A stretch of DNA of 64,000 nt from an uncultured Muribaculaceae bacterium (GCA_910579605.1 CAJTUG010000001.1:1-64000); one strand, 5' to 3'. Counted from the stretch's first letter, positions 53,709 through 62,952 are shown. Translations and numbers: made by a program. Notes: generated by a model not told the origin, from the letters alone.

Positions 53709-54915
53709 TCTTATCCGCGAAATAGCGCAGACATTGCGCAATAACCGGCTCAGGACTATCCTCACCGGTCTGGCTGTGGCATGGGGAATATTCATGCTGA
53801 TAGTTTTGTTGGGGGCGTCTAAGGGTGTTATGCAGTCGTTTGAGCATAATTCGTCGGAGATGGGCTCTAATAATTCAATGACAATTTTTGGCGGTAGGAC
53901 GTCCAAGCCTTATAAAGGTTATAAAGAAGGCAGATGGATATCGTTGAAGAATTCAGATATAGATAAGATAGAACACGACAACCGTGAAATCGTGAGTAAA
54001 GTAATCTCGTATGCGTCGGAAAATACGAATATTTCTACGCCTCGCGATTTTGTGAGCGAAGGTTTTGATGCGGTTTATCCCGATGCAATAAAGACAAATA
54101 ATTTAGGTCAAATGAAATATGGCCGTTTTATTAATGATCGAGATATGGAGGAGCGTCGCAGGGTTATGGTGCTTGCCTCCACACATGCCCGCATGCTTTT
54201 CCCTACAGAAGAGGAGGCGGTAGGCGGTGTCGTTACTTCTATGGGTCTTGCTTGGACGGTTATCGGGGTTTATGAGCATCCTTGGCGCAGCGGTAATTAT
54301 GTGCCGTATACAACCTATAAGGCTATTACGGGCAATACAGACGAGGCATACAAACTTGATGTTACTGTAGAAGGCCTGAAGACAGAAGCCGACGGTATAG
54401 CTGCCGAAAATGCGATAAGGCAGACTCTTGCCCGCAGTCATGAGTTTGACCCCGAAGACCAGAACAGTCTTTGGGTGTGGAATAAGTTTGTGGATTATCT
54501 TACCACCCGTGCCGGTTTGGGCTATCTTGATTTGGCGGTTTGGGTTATAGGTATTTTTACGTTGCTATCAGGAATAGTAGGTATAAGCAATATCATGTTT
54601 GTGAGTGTGCGCGAGCGTACCCATGAAATAGGTATCAGGCGAGCTATAGGCGCAAAGCCACGTAATATTTTGACTCAGATATTGCTTGAGAGTGTGGTTA
54701 TCACTACTATATTCGGCTATATAGGAGTTGTCTTTGGCACAGCGGTTTTGCAGCTTATAAGCGCGTTTGTTCCCGAGATGGCATATGTTGCGGTAGATTT
54801 AAATCTTGCGTTTAAGGTTACGGTGGCGTTGATAGTCGCCGGTTGCGTTGCCGGGCTTTTCCCTGCTTTGAAAGCTATAAAAGTTAAACCAGTAGAAGCT
54901 TTGCGCGACGAATAA
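53701..54915 (+). CDS. MacB-like ABC transporter permease (first)
   Basis: 404 residues: one N-terminal membrane helix (TILTGLAVAWGIFMLIVLLGAS region, about 18-40), a periplasmic MacB domain (about 41-280) and three C-terminal helices (about 280-390, including GIVGISNIMFVSVRERTHEIGIRRAIGAKPRNI split over the FtsX loop), ending IKVKPVEALRDE. This is the four-helix MacB/FtsX plan without a fused ATPase. It is followed 11 bases later by a second permease. Confidence 0.93.
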   Translation: MFDLIREIAQTLRNNRLRTILTGLAVAWGIFMLIVLLGASKGVMQSFEHNSSEMGSNNSMTIFGGRTSKPYKGYKEGRWISLKNSDIDKIEHDNREIVSKVISYASENTNISTPRDFVSEGFDAVYPDAIKTNNLGQMKYGRFINDRDMEERRRVMVLASTHARMLFPTEEEAVGGVVTSMGLAWTVIGVYEHPWRSGNYVPYTTYKAITGNTDEAYKLDVTVEGLKTEADGIAAENAIRQTLARSHEFDPEDQNSLWVWNKFVDYLTTRAGLGYLDLAVWVIGIFTLLSGIVGISNIMFVSVRERTHEIGIRRAIGAKPRNILTQILLESVVITTIFGYIGVVFGTAVLQLISAFVPEMAYVAVDLNLAFKVTVALIVAGCVAGLFPALKAIKVKPVEALRDE

Positions 54916-54926
54916 AGAAAACGACA

Positions 54927-56174
54927 ATGAAATTAGCGATATTCGACATAGAAAATTGGCGCGAAATCGGGGCTACGCTTGCAAGGAACAAAACGAGGAC
55001 ATTTCTTACTGCCTTCGGAATTTTTTGGGGTACGGCCATGCTTGCGATGCTTCTGGGGGGCGCTTCGGGTATGGAAGGTATAATGCGGCGTCAGTTTGCC
55101 GGTTTTGCCACAAACATGGGGGCTACGTTTTCCGGCACCCGTTCCCTTTCGTACAAGGGTTTTAACAAAGGTTCTTATTGGCAGTTGACCGAGCAGGATA
55201 TAGCGCTTGTGCGTAGTAAAGCGCCGTATATTGAAAAGTCGTCGGAAATTAACGGGAAAAGTGTGACAGCAACGTATGGCGATAAGACCAAGAGTTGCCA
55301 AGTTATAGGAGTTGAGGCGGAGTATTCCGAAATAGTCTCGCCTATATTGACAGAGGGCCGGCTTTTGAATGAGACCGATGTTTTGCATAACCGTAAGGTT
55401 GCTGTCATTGGAAAGAATATGGCTACGGAATTGTTTGGGTCGGGGTCCCCATTGGGCAAATATGTTGGATTGGACGGTGTTTATTTCCTTGTTGTAGGTG
55501 TTGCGGCACAGCGAGGCGACATGTCGATTGCCGGTCGCATAGACGATAGTTTTTTGCTCCCGTCTACCACAATGCGTCGTGCATACAATTTCGGCAATAA
55601 AGTGGGATTTTTTGTTTACACGGCTCCATCGGGTCATGGACCGAGTGAAAATGAGGCAGCAATCCGCAGGGCTATAAGCCACAATCATCCAATCCACCCC
55701 AACGACGAACGTGCTATCCAGTTTATGGATATATCTCAGAATTTTGCTATGGTAGACGGCCTTTTCCTTGGCTTGTCTATATTGGCACTGTTTGTGGGCG
55801 CCGGATCTCTTATGGCTGGAGTTATAGGCGTGGGTAATATAATGTGGATTATAGTTAAAGAACGCACCCACGAGTTCGGGATAAGACGTGCGTTGGGGGC
55901 TAAACCGTTGGATATTACGGTTCAGGTTCTGTCGGAGAGCGTAGTGCTTACACTCATATCGGGAGTGGCGGGTGTGTGCTTTGCGACGATAGTGCTTGGA
56001 GTGGTAGACATGGTTTCTGCTGATCCGATCCACGGGACTGCAGGTTTCCAGATAAGTTTCGGGCTTGCCATGGGGATTGTATTTGCGTTTATCGTTCTCG
56101 GCACGGCAGCCGGTACATTGCCGGCAGTGAAGGCAATGAAAATCAAACCTATAGAGGCGTTGCGCGACAAATAA
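54927..56174 (+). CDS. MacB-like ABC transporter permease (second)
   Basis: 415 residues with the same plan as the first permease: N-terminal helix (TFLTAFGIFWGTAMLAMLLGG), MacB periplasmic domain, C-terminal helices with GVGNIMWIIVKERTHEFGIRR and IKPIEALRDK. The two permeases probably form a heterodimer driven by the single ATPase gene upstream. The adaptor gene follows after 45 bases. Confidence 0.93.
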   Translation: MKLAIFDIENWREIGATLARNKTRTFLTAFGIFWGTAMLAMLLGGASGMEGIMRRQFAGFATNMGATFSGTRSLSYKGFNKGSYWQLTEQDIALVRSKAPYIEKSSEINGKSVTATYGDKTKSCQVIGVEAEYSEIVSPILTEGRLLNETDVLHNRKVAVIGKNMATELFGSGSPLGKYVGLDGVYFLVVGVAAQRGDMSIAGRIDDSFLLPSTTMRRAYNFGNKVGFFVYTAPSGHGPSENEAAIRRAISHNHPIHPNDERAIQFMDISQNFAMVDGLFLGLSILALFVGAGSLMAGVIGVGNIMWIIVKERTHEFGIRRALGAKPLDITVQVLSESVVLTLISGVAGVCFATIVLGVVDMVSADPIHGTAGFQISFGLAMGIVFAFIVLGTAAGTLPAVKAMKIKPIEALRDK

Positions 56175-56219
56175 GAATATAAGAAATAATTTAATCTGTA
56201 AAATCAATATCATCGCAAT

Positions 56220-57311
56220 ATGAAAAAGTTTTTCCGTATCCTCATGTGGGTAGTTATATCTGCAATATTTGTGGGGACATTCGTTTATCTTTATCTCAAT
56301 TCGAAAACACCCGAAGAAGTCTATGGCAAGGTGATTCCGGAACGTGCCGATATTCAGCGTACCACGGTTTTGACGGGTAAGATAGAGCCTCGCGACGAGA
56401 TAGAAATCAAACCTCAGATATCGGGTATCGTGAGCGAAATCAATGTTGAGCCAGGCGATAAGGTCCAGGCCGGAGATGTGATAGCTAAAATCAAGGTAAT
56501 ACCAGAGGCCTCACAGCTTTCGTCGGCGCAAAGCAGAGTCAATAATGCCAAAATAGACCTTTCCGATTGCCAGATAAAATATGACCGGGCAAAAGCTCTT
56601 TACGAGAAGAAAGTAATTTCGCGTGAGGAGTATGAGACCGCAGAGAAAAACTTAAATAAGGCTGCAGAAGAGGTTCAGGCAGCCGATGATGCCTATACGA
56701 TCGTTCGCGAGGGGGTGTCGAAATACAATGCCAAGGAGAGCAACACTTTGGTTAGGGCTACTATCACAGGTTTAGTGCTTGATGTGCCGGTGAAGGTCGG
56801 TTCTTCAGTGATCCAGGCTAACACGATGAATGATGGTACTACCATTGCTACTATTGCCGATATGACAAATCTTATTTTCAAGGGTAATGTGGATGAGACC
56901 GAGGTCGGTTCGCTCAAGGTTGGTATGCCGATGAGTATTTCCATCGGTGCAATGCCCGAAAAAAATCCTACGGCAGTTGTAGAGTATATAGCTCCTAAGG
57001 GAACGGATACCAATGGGGCAAATTCGTTTGAAATCAAGGCGGAATTGAGCCTTGACGATACAGAGGGTTTGCGTGCCGGTTACAGTGCCAATGCTACTGT
57101 TACTCTTGAGAAAGCCGGCAATGTGATGTCGTTGCCTGAGTCTGTGATTGAATTTGCCGGCGATAGCACGTTTGTGTATGTTATGACAGATTCTTTGCCC
57201 AAGGCTATTTATAAGAGAGTGCCGGTTGTAACGGGCTTGAGCGACGGGATAAAGATAGAAATCAAGGAGGGCATAGATTCGACTGCTACTGTCCGTGGCT
57301 CTAAAATGTGA
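56220..57311 (+). CDS. MacA-like periplasmic adaptor (HlyD/RND family)
   Basis: 363 residues. N-terminal helix (about 5-26), then barrel-sandwich halves (LTGKIEPRDEIEIKPQISG; ATITGLVLDVPVKVGSSV) flanking a coiled-coil hairpin (about 95-155: SSAQSRVNNAKIDLSDCQIK...ISREEYETAEKNLN), then beta-barrel and membrane-proximal domains. It links the inner-membrane ABC permeases to the TolC-like channel encoded six bases downstream. Confidence 0.93.
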   Translation: MKKFFRILMWVVISAIFVGTFVYLYLNSKTPEEVYGKVIPERADIQRTTVLTGKIEPRDEIEIKPQISGIVSEINVEPGDKVQAGDVIAKIKVIPEASQLSSAQSRVNNAKIDLSDCQIKYDRAKALYEKKVISREEYETAEKNLNKAAEEVQAADDAYTIVREGVSKYNAKESNTLVRATITGLVLDVPVKVGSSVIQANTMNDGTTIATIADMTNLIFKGNVDETEVGSLKVGMPMSISIGAMPEKNPTAVVEYIAPKGTDTNGANSFEIKAELSLDDTEGLRAGYSANATVTLEKAGNVMSLPESVIEFAGDSTFVYVMTDSLPKAIYKRVPVVTGLSDGIKIEIKEGIDSTATVRGSKM

Positions 57312-57317
57312 TTTGTC

Positions 57318-58604
57318 ATGAGGTTATCTGCTATAATATTTGCCATGGCCACTGGTATTGTGGCTTCGGCTCAGACATGGACGCTTGATAGCTGTATAAA
57401 CTATGCTGTAGAGCATAATATCAACGTTAGAAACAGTGAGTTGCAAAGCGAGAGCGGACGCTTGAGTGTTGTTCAGGCAAAAGACCGTTTTCTGCCGAAC
57501 CTGTCGGGCTATGCGTCGCAGAGTTTTAATTTCGGGCGCGGATTGACAGCCAATAATACTTATGCCAACCGCAATACGAGTTCGTTTTCTGTTGGCGCAC
57601 AGTTGCAGTTGCCTCTTTTCCAAGGCCTTTCGGCCATACGCAATTTGGATTATGCCAAAGCTAATCTCAGGGCTTTGGTAGAGCAGACGGAGGCGACTAA
57701 AGACGATGTTGCGCTCAATGTTACTTCGCAATATCTCCAGGCTCTTTATGCTGCGGAAATGGTGGGGGTGGCAGAAGAGAATCTTTCTATTTCTAAAAAC
57801 GAGTTAGCCCGTACCCGGGAATTGCTTGAGGGCGGAAAGGTTCCGGAGCTGGATCTTTATCAAGTAGAGGCACAGGTTGCTCAAGACGAACTCACTCTTG
57901 TTAATGCCAGGAACGATAGCAGTATAGCATTGCTTGATCTTGCTCAGATGCTGAATCTCCCATCATACGAAGGATTTGCCATATCTCCATTGGTTGAGGA
58001 AAAACTTACTTTGGTGCCTGCCGACGAAGTTTTTGCCAATGCTTTGGCTCGGAATCATTCTATGAAGGCTTATGAACTACAAGTAGTCGCAGCCGAAAAG
58101 AATGTGTCGGTAGCCAAGGCCGGTTATATACCTCAATTGAGCTTTAATGCCGGCATAGGGACAAACTACTACAAGACCAGCGGTTACGATAATGAATCGT
58201 TTGGAGGGCAGATGCGTCATAATTTTTCTAAGAGCATAGGTTTTTCGTTGCAAGTGCCGCTGTTTGACGCGTTTTCAACGCGCAACAATGTTAAGCGAGC
58301 ACGAATCAATGCGCTTACAGCGCAATTACAGCTTGATGATACCCGGATGAAGCTATATAAGGCTATTACACAGGCGCATGCTCAGGCTATAGCGGCAATG
58401 AAGAAATATGATGCGTCTCAGGTGAGTGTTTCTTCTACGATGAAAGCACTTGAAGCCATGCAGATAAAGTATTCCAATGGCCGTGCCAATGCCACAGAGT
58501 TGCAAAAAGCACAGTCGGATTATACCAAGTCTTTGGCTGAGACGGTTCAGGCCAAGTATGAAGCAGATTTGAGAATCCGTATCGTGAATTTCTATAATAA
58601 ATAG
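57318..58604 (+). CDS. TolC family outer-membrane efflux protein
   Basis: 428 residues, signal peptide about 1-18 (ending VASAQT). Two OEP repeats: WTLDSCINYAVEHNINVRNSEL and, in the second half, ALARNHSMKAYELQVVAAEKN, each with long helices and barrel strands (LSFNAGIGTNYYKTSG; SIGFSLQVPLFDAFSTRNN). It forms the outer-membrane channel of the tripartite pump. Last gene of the operon; a terminator hairpin follows at 58638-58669. Confidence 0.93.
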   Translation: MRLSAIIFAMATGIVASAQTWTLDSCINYAVEHNINVRNSELQSESGRLSVVQAKDRFLPNLSGYASQSFNFGRGLTANNTYANRNTSSFSVGAQLQLPLFQGLSAIRNLDYAKANLRALVEQTEATKDDVALNVTSQYLQALYAAEMVGVAEENLSISKNELARTRELLEGGKVPELDLYQVEAQVAQDELTLVNARNDSSIALLDLAQMLNLPSYEGFAISPLVEEKLTLVPADEVFANALARNHSMKAYELQVVAAEKNVSVAKAGYIPQLSFNAGIGTNYYKTSGYDNESFGGQMRHNFSKSIGFSLQVPLFDAFSTRNNVKRARINALTAQLQLDDTRMKLYKAITQAHAQAIAAMKKYDASQVSVSSTMKALEAMQIKYSNGRANATELQKAQSDYTKSLAETVQAKYEADLRIRIVNFYNK

Positions 58605-58605
58605 T

Positions 58606-58637
58606 CTTGGCTTTTTTAGGCCTTATTTGTATCTTTG
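58606..58637 (+). promoter_or_regulatory. Promoter of recO
   Basis: CTTG (58606-58609), 20 bases, TATCTTTG (58630-58637). It begins two bases after the TolC-like stop codon. Confidence 0.6.
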
Positions 58638-58680
58638 CAGTGGACAAGTCGAAAAAGGCTTGCCCACTGTTTGGTTTTTT
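58638..58680 (+). terminator. Terminator of the efflux operon, overlapping the recO transcription start
   Basis: CAGTGGACAAG (58638-58648) pairs with CTTGCCCACTG (58659-58669) with one A-C mismatch, followed by TTTGGTTTTTT. It sits between the recO -7 box and the recO ATG, so recO transcripts should start within the left arm. Confidence 0.65.
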
Positions 58681-58682
58681 AG

Positions 58683-59408
58683 ATGTTTACTCCTGTACAT
58701 TGTATAGCTCTGCGCACCGTTAAGGTTTCGGACGACCGCTCGCTTTTGTCGGTATGGACACGCGAGATTGGCCGAGCAACCTTTTCTATGCCATCGGGGT
58801 CGGGGCGCGAGGCGAAGCGGCGCAAAGCATTGACCAGTCCGTTGGCAATTTTTGAAGGGGTGGTAGACATAAAGCCGGGCAAAGAGATACTGTCGGTGAA
58901 AGATTTTAAGGTTATGAGCGGCACTTTGGCATATGAAAGTTCTCCCGTAAAAGGCCTTATATCTATGTTCCTCGCCGAAGTCCTTGATTTGTTGCTGCGG
59001 CGTCAGGAAGCCGACGAGATTTTATCGGACTATCTTTTTAATTCTTTGCAGATTTTTTCGGATCTTGAAGACCCAATAGGAATAGCAAATTTCCATTTAG
59101 TGTTTTTATATGGTCTATGCCGTCTTGGCGGAGTGGAGCCTGATTTGAGCAGCTATAGTGAAAGGGCTATTTTTGATATGCGCGAAGGACGCTACCGCGC
59201 CACGCAGCCACTTCACGACAGTTATCTTGCCGGGAATACGGCGTTTGGTCCTAAGCTGTTGTCGCGTATGAATTACAGGAATATGCATAAGGTATTGCTC
59301 AGCCGCTCAGACCGCGTTGCAATGCTCAATAAAATTATAGAGTATATAGGTATCCATTTTGTGCCGTTGACTTCGCTCAAGAGTCTTGACGTGCTCAAAA
59401 CAATTTGA
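58683..59408 (+). CDS. recO: DNA repair protein RecO
   Basis: 241 residues. An OB-fold N-terminus (CIALRTVKVSDDRSLLSVWTREIGR) then a helical region (MFLAEVLDLLLRRQEADEILSDYLF, NFHLVFLYGLCRLGGVEPDL). It matches the RecO plan; the zinc cysteines of some RecO proteins are not present. It loads RecA with RecR and anneals ssDNA. It has its own promoter. Confidence 0.85.
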   Translation: MFTPVHCIALRTVKVSDDRSLLSVWTREIGRATFSMPSGSGREAKRRKALTSPLAIFEGVVDIKPGKEILSVKDFKVMSGTLAYESSPVKGLISMFLAEVLDLLLRRQEADEILSDYLFNSLQIFSDLEDPIGIANFHLVFLYGLCRLGGVEPDLSSYSERAIFDMREGRYRATQPLHDSYLAGNTAFGPKLLSRMNYRNMHKVLLSRSDRVAMLNKIIEYIGIHFVPLTSLKSLDVLKTI

Positions 59409-59442
59409 ATTCATATTATAAGTTTGAAAATTTGTCTCTTTT

Positions 59443-60618
59443 ATGCAAAAAGCAGTTGTTGCAAAACCGCGATTTGAAATATTAGATGGCTTGCGAGGGG
59501 TCGCGGCCTTGATTGTTGTGGTTTTCCATGTTTTTGAGATCCATAGCGGAGGACCGTCTCTGCAAATCATCAACCATGGTTATCTTGCGGTCGATTTTTT
59601 CTTTGCCCTTTCGGGCTTTGTTCTCGGATATGCCTACGACGACCGGTGGGGACGAGGCCTTACAACCATGGGATTTATATTGAGGCGTCTTATACGGTTG
59701 CAGCCAATGGTTTTCATGGGTGCTACATTGGGGATGCTTACATTTTATTTCGGTCTTGCCGACATATCTAATACAACAGTGGGCACTTTGTTGTTGGTGT
59801 GGCTTATGAGTTGTTTTCTCATTCCTGTTACTGAGCATCTTGATGTGAGAGGGTGGGGCGAGGGATATGCTTTGGACGGTCCCATGTGGACATTGGCTTT
59901 TGAGTATATAGCCAATTTGCTTTATGCCTTGTTTATCCGCCGCTTCCCTGTGTGGCTTTTGGCCTGTTTTGTAGTTGCAGCGGCAATGCTGTCGGTGGAT
60001 GTGGCTCTTAATGTGGATGTTTTCGGTTTGCTTTCAGAAAGGAAAAATGAGATATATACCATGATAGGTGGTTGGTCTTTAGCACCAACGCAGCTATATG
60101 TGGGTTTTGTGCGGCTGTTATATCCGTTCTTTGCCGGGTTGCTTGTGTATAGGTTGGGTTTACGCATAAAGGTTAGGCAACCGTTCTTATGGTCGGCGTT
60201 GTTGCTGGCAATAGTATTGTTCATGCCTCGGGTAGGTCTTGGCGCAGACGGTTGGGGCAACGGTTTATATGAGGCGTTTTGTGTTTTGGCGATATTCCCT
60301 GTCATTCTGATGATAGGTGCCGGAACTATAGTTTATGGAGCAATACAGGAGCGGTTGTGCCGTTTTTTGGGGAGATTGTCGTATCCTCTATATATCACGC
60401 ATTACCCACTGATCTACATACTTTTTGAGTGGACCTATGAGCATAGGGATTTCCCTTTGTCGGTTCACATTTTCAACGGAGTTGCTGTTGTGCTTGCATC
60501 TGTAGGGATAGCGTATGCGATTGAACGGCTTTACGATACCCCTGTCCGCAGTCGTCTTAGCGGTCTTTTGAGGAGAAATAGCTCTGAAAGAGACAAGGTC
60601 GCTGATAAAAAAAGCTGA
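59443..60618 (+). CDS. Acyltransferase 3 family membrane protein (OafA-like)
   Basis: 391 residues, about ten membrane segments. The diagnostic start ILDGLRGVAALIVVVFHVFE holds the conserved Arg and His (RxxA...H), with LAVDFFFALSGFVLGYAYD and RLIRLQPM next, and the late LSYPLYITHYPLIYI. Members O-acylate polysaccharides or lipids; the substrate is unknown. It lies 34 bases after recO on the same strand and before rplU. Confidence 0.92.
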   Translation: MQKAVVAKPRFEILDGLRGVAALIVVVFHVFEIHSGGPSLQIINHGYLAVDFFFALSGFVLGYAYDDRWGRGLTTMGFILRRLIRLQPMVFMGATLGMLTFYFGLADISNTTVGTLLLVWLMSCFLIPVTEHLDVRGWGEGYALDGPMWTLAFEYIANLLYALFIRRFPVWLLACFVVAAAMLSVDVALNVDVFGLLSERKNEIYTMIGGWSLAPTQLYVGFVRLLYPFFAGLLVYRLGLRIKVRQPFLWSALLLAIVLFMPRVGLGADGWGNGLYEAFCVLAIFPVILMIGAGTIVYGAIQERLCRFLGRLSYPLYITHYPLIYILFEWTYEHRDFPLSVHIFNGVAVVLASVGIAYAIERLYDTPVRSRLSGLLRRNSSERDKVADKKS

Positions 60619-60632
60619 GAAATAGTGATTTA

Positions 60633-60664
60633 TTTGGCTATGTGGAAAAAAAAGTGTATTTTTG
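60633..60664 (+). promoter_or_regulatory. Promoter of rplU-rpmA
   Basis: TTTG (60633-60636), 20 bases, TATTTTTG (60657-60664): full consensus. The leader is about 88 bases long. Confidence 0.75.
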
Positions 60665-60697
60665 CATGCTGATTTTCCGCAATAGGCACGGACAAGC

Positions 60698-60722
60698 AAG
60701 CGGTTATTGATATAACGCGCTT
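60698..60722 (+). promoter_or_regulatory. Hairpin in the rplU leader
   Basis: AAGCGGTTAT (60698-60707) pairs with ATAACGCGCTT (60712-60722): ten base pairs, one bulged G, 4-base loop TGAT. CCGC at 60677-60680 could instead pair with GCGG at 60700-60703, so two exclusive folds are possible, as in ribosomal-protein leader controls. Confidence 0.45.
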
Positions 60723-60756
60723 CGCCTCAGCGGGTTAACCATATCATTAAAACTAA

Positions 60757-61077
60757 ATGTACGTAATCGTAGAAATCCAGGGACAGCAGTTCAAGGCCGA
60801 AAAAGGTCGGTTCTTGTATGTACACTACCTTGGTGAGAAAGTAGAAGAAGGCTCGACAGTTGAATTCGACCGTGTTCTTCTTGCCGACAACGACGGCGAA
60901 GTAAAAGTAGGCGCACCTACAGTTGAAGGCGCAAAAGTAGTATGCGAGGTAGAGAAATCACTCGTTAAAGGCGACAAAGTAATCGTATTCAAGAAAAAAC
61001 GTCGCAAAGGCTATCGTCGTAAAAACGGTCACCGTCAATATTTCACCAAAGTTGTCATCAAAGACATCCTTGCTTAA
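60757..61077 (+). CDS. rplU: 50S ribosomal protein L21
   Basis: 106 residues: [21 protein letters not shown], then [21 protein letters not shown], and the basic end [19 protein letters not shown]. Standard L21 followed 45 bases later by rpmA, the usual pair. Confidence 0.98.
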   Translation: MYVIVEIQGQQFKAEKGRFLYVHYLGEKVEEGSTVEFDRVLLADNDGEVKVGAPTVEGAKVVCEVEKSLVKGDKVIVFKKKRRKGYRRKNGHRQYFTKVVIKDILA

Positions 61078-61122
61078 CTGTTTCACCCCTAATTCGCTCA
61101 CTGCGTAAATCCATTAACAATC

Positions 61123-61386
61123 ATGGCACATAAAAAAGGCGTCGGTAGTTCGAAGAACGGCCGTGAGTCAGAAAGCAAACGACTCGGCGTTAAGATTTTT
61201 GGCGGACAGTTCGCCAAAGCCGGCAATATCCTCAAACGTCAACGTGGTACCGTTCACCACCCAGGCTTGAACGTAGGCATCGGCAAAGACCACACATTGT
61301 ATGCACTTGTAAGCGGTACAGTGGAATTTACCGAAGGTCGTAACGGCCGCAGATTTATCAACGTTAAGCCCGTAGGCGAGGCATAA
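61123..61386 (+). CDS. rpmA: 50S ribosomal protein L27
   Basis: 87 residues beginning [20 protein letters not shown], with [19 protein letters not shown] and [10 protein letters not shown]. It starts directly with MAHKKG, with no cleavable N-terminal extension of the Firmicutes type. Confidence 0.98.
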   Translation: MAHKKGVGSSKNGRESESKRLGVKIFGGQFAKAGNILKRQRGTVHHPGLNVGIGKDHTLYALVSGTVEFTEGRNGRRFINVKPVGEA

Positions 61387-61418
61387 AACGTTAAAATTCC
61401 AACACTATCTACCGACAT

Positions 61419-61465
61419 CCGGCACGGTGCTTGCATATTGCGCCATGCCGGTTGTTGTTTTTTTC
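61419..61465 (+). terminator. Terminator of rplU-rpmA
   Basis: CCGGCA (61419-61424) with TGCCGG (61446-61451), and inside GGTGC (61426-61430) with GCGCC (61440-61444), separated by a C/A mismatch; then TTGTTGTTTTTTT. Its position argues against the ATG at 61431 as the next gene's start. Confidence 0.8.
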
Positions 61466-61481
61466 GTCTCTTTCTCTTCTT

Positions 61482-62081
61482 ATGCAGTCGCCCCTTATGA
61501 ACCCTTTTAGTGGAAACGAAAAACTTGTGGTTCTATCGTGCCCAAGATGCGGCAGGGTAAACAGCCAGCCGTTAGACCCAAAGTCTTGTTTGGAATTGCC
61601 TTATGCCAAAGCCGCTGCGTATTCTGTGTTTACCATGGATTATAAAGGTGCATATCCGCGAGTTGGCAAGAAGAAGCGCGTTGTTTTGAAATACCCGTTT
61701 TGCTGTCGGGTCGGCGATACATTTAATATAGTCTATCGCGAGGACAGATTTGAGGGCGATGACCGTTATTTTGCCACGTTCCGTCTTTTAGGGATACTTG
61801 GAGAAGGTGAAAGCAGAGTGAAAGCGGTGGTTAGGCTTGAAGGTTTGACCGATTGCCTTTCTATAAATCCTGAGACTGCGCATCTTGCAGACTTGCCCGG
61901 AGGGTTGTCTGATTTTTCGGGAATATATAAAAATACCGAGTCATTAGGTGGAGGCGATATAATAACCGACAGGTATTATTTTGTTGGAGAAGACAAGAAA
62001 AGGCATCTCATATGCGTGACATATATAGACTTTGAGAGGGCGTATACGTTATATGGGAATTATGTAGAAAACGAGAAATAG
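61482..62081 (+). CDS. Hypothetical protein with N-terminal CxxC zinc-ribbon-like motif
   Basis: 199 residues from the ATG at 61482 (or 194 from 61497). One CPRCGRVNSQ motif and a later Cys (SCLELP) near the N-terminus may bind zinc; the rest is strand-rich (RVVLKYPFCCRVGDTFNIVY; RYFATFRLLGILGEGESRVKAV) with ERAYTLYGNYV at the end. I do not recognise the family. No membrane segment or signal peptide from the chosen start. It ends 12 bases before the S1/P1 nuclease gene. Confidence 0.65.
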   Translation: MQSPLMNPFSGNEKLVVLSCPRCGRVNSQPLDPKSCLELPYAKAAAYSVFTMDYKGAYPRVGKKKRVVLKYPFCCRVGDTFNIVYREDRFEGDDRYFATFRLLGILGEGESRVKAVVRLEGLTDCLSINPETAHLADLPGGLSDFSGIYKNTESLGGGDIITDRYYFVGEDKKRHLICVTYIDFERAYTLYGNYVENEK

Positions 62082-62093
62082 TAAAAATAAAAA

Positions 62094-62894
62094 ATGAAGA
62101 GGTTTTATTCTTTTATTACGGCTGTTACGTTGTGTTTGAGTGCATTTGCGTGGAGTCAAAAAGGTCACGATGCTACGGCATATATCGCTGAATGCCATTT
62201 CACGGAGGCCACTGCCGATTCCGTTTCGTCGTTATTGGACGGTAAATCTCCTGTATATTGGGCAAATTGGCTTGATAATGCGAGCCATACCCCTCAGTAT
62301 TATTATACCAAGACTTGGCATTACCGTAATATTGATACACATGAAAACTACGATAATGCAAAGCGTAACCCCAAGGGCGATGTGATAAGTGCAGCCAGAG
62401 AGCAGATTGCGATACTTGCCGACAGCATATCGAGCAGGAGCCAGAAGCAATTGGCTCTCAAGATTCTTATCCATATAGTAGGCGACATGCACCAGCCCAT
62501 GCATATGGGCCGCTATAAAGATCTTGGCGGCAATAAGGTGAAGCTCCGTTTCTTTGACCGTGATACCAATTTGCATTCTATATGGGACGGATCTATAATG
62601 AATTCCGGCCACAGTTGGTCTTATACAGAGTGGCAGCAGCAATTAGATCGGCTTAGCGCTGAAGAGGAGGCTGCGGAAACTGCCGGAAATCTGGATGACT
62701 GGGGACGGCAGACCTACGATATAGCATGCCGGGTATACGACCATATGCCGGCAGGGACTAAGGTGAGCTACAACGAGATAGCTTCGTGGACGCCGGTTAT
62801 AGAACAGCAGATTTTGCGTGGCGGTCTGCGCTTGGCAAAGGTTCTCAATGCTATTTTTGACCCGTCAAGCGAGGATGATGTGACGCAGTTTTGA
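62094..62894 (+). CDS. Secreted S1/P1-type zinc nuclease
   Basis: 266 residues. A signal peptide ends at about AFA19, making Trp20 the mature N-terminus (WSQKGHDATAYIAE), as needed for zinc binding by the terminal amine in this family. Further ligands are in WHYRNID, LIHIVGDMHQPMHMG and NLHSIWDG. It cleaves single-stranded DNA/RNA and 3' phosphates outside the inner membrane. Followed by a compact terminator. Confidence 0.93.
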   Translation: MKRFYSFITAVTLCLSAFAWSQKGHDATAYIAECHFTEATADSVSSLLDGKSPVYWANWLDNASHTPQYYYTKTWHYRNIDTHENYDNAKRNPKGDVISAAREQIAILADSISSRSQKQLALKILIHIVGDMHQPMHMGRYKDLGGNKVKLRFFDRDTNLHSIWDGSIMNSGHSWSYTEWQQQLDRLSAEEEAAETAGNLDDWGRQTYDIACRVYDHMPAGTKVSYNEIASWTPVIEQQILRGGLRLAKVLNAIFDPSSEDDVTQF

Positions 62895-62919
62895 GAAAAT
62901 TTGTTAAAATAACAGAAAC

Positions 62920-62942
62920 AAGCCGCATTTTGCGGCTTTTTC
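62920..62942 (+). terminator. Terminator after the S1/P1 nuclease gene
   Basis: AAGCCGCA (62920-62927), 3-base loop, TGCGGCTT (62931-62938), then T's. A TAATTTTG box (62945-62952) just after it may serve glyS. Confidence 0.85.
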
Positions 62943-62944
62943 CG

Positions 62945-62952
62945 TAATTTTG
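62945..62952 (+). promoter_or_regulatory. Putative -7 box for glyS
   Basis: TAATTTTG, 68 bases before the glyS ATG. The expected -33 position falls in the terminator hairpin and shows no TTTG. Confidence 0.4.

Noticed and set aside
54933..56213. 426-codon open frame on the minus strand
   Set aside because: It is fully antisense to the second MacB-like permease and its translation is Arg/His/Tyr-rich without any family pattern; a shadow frame.
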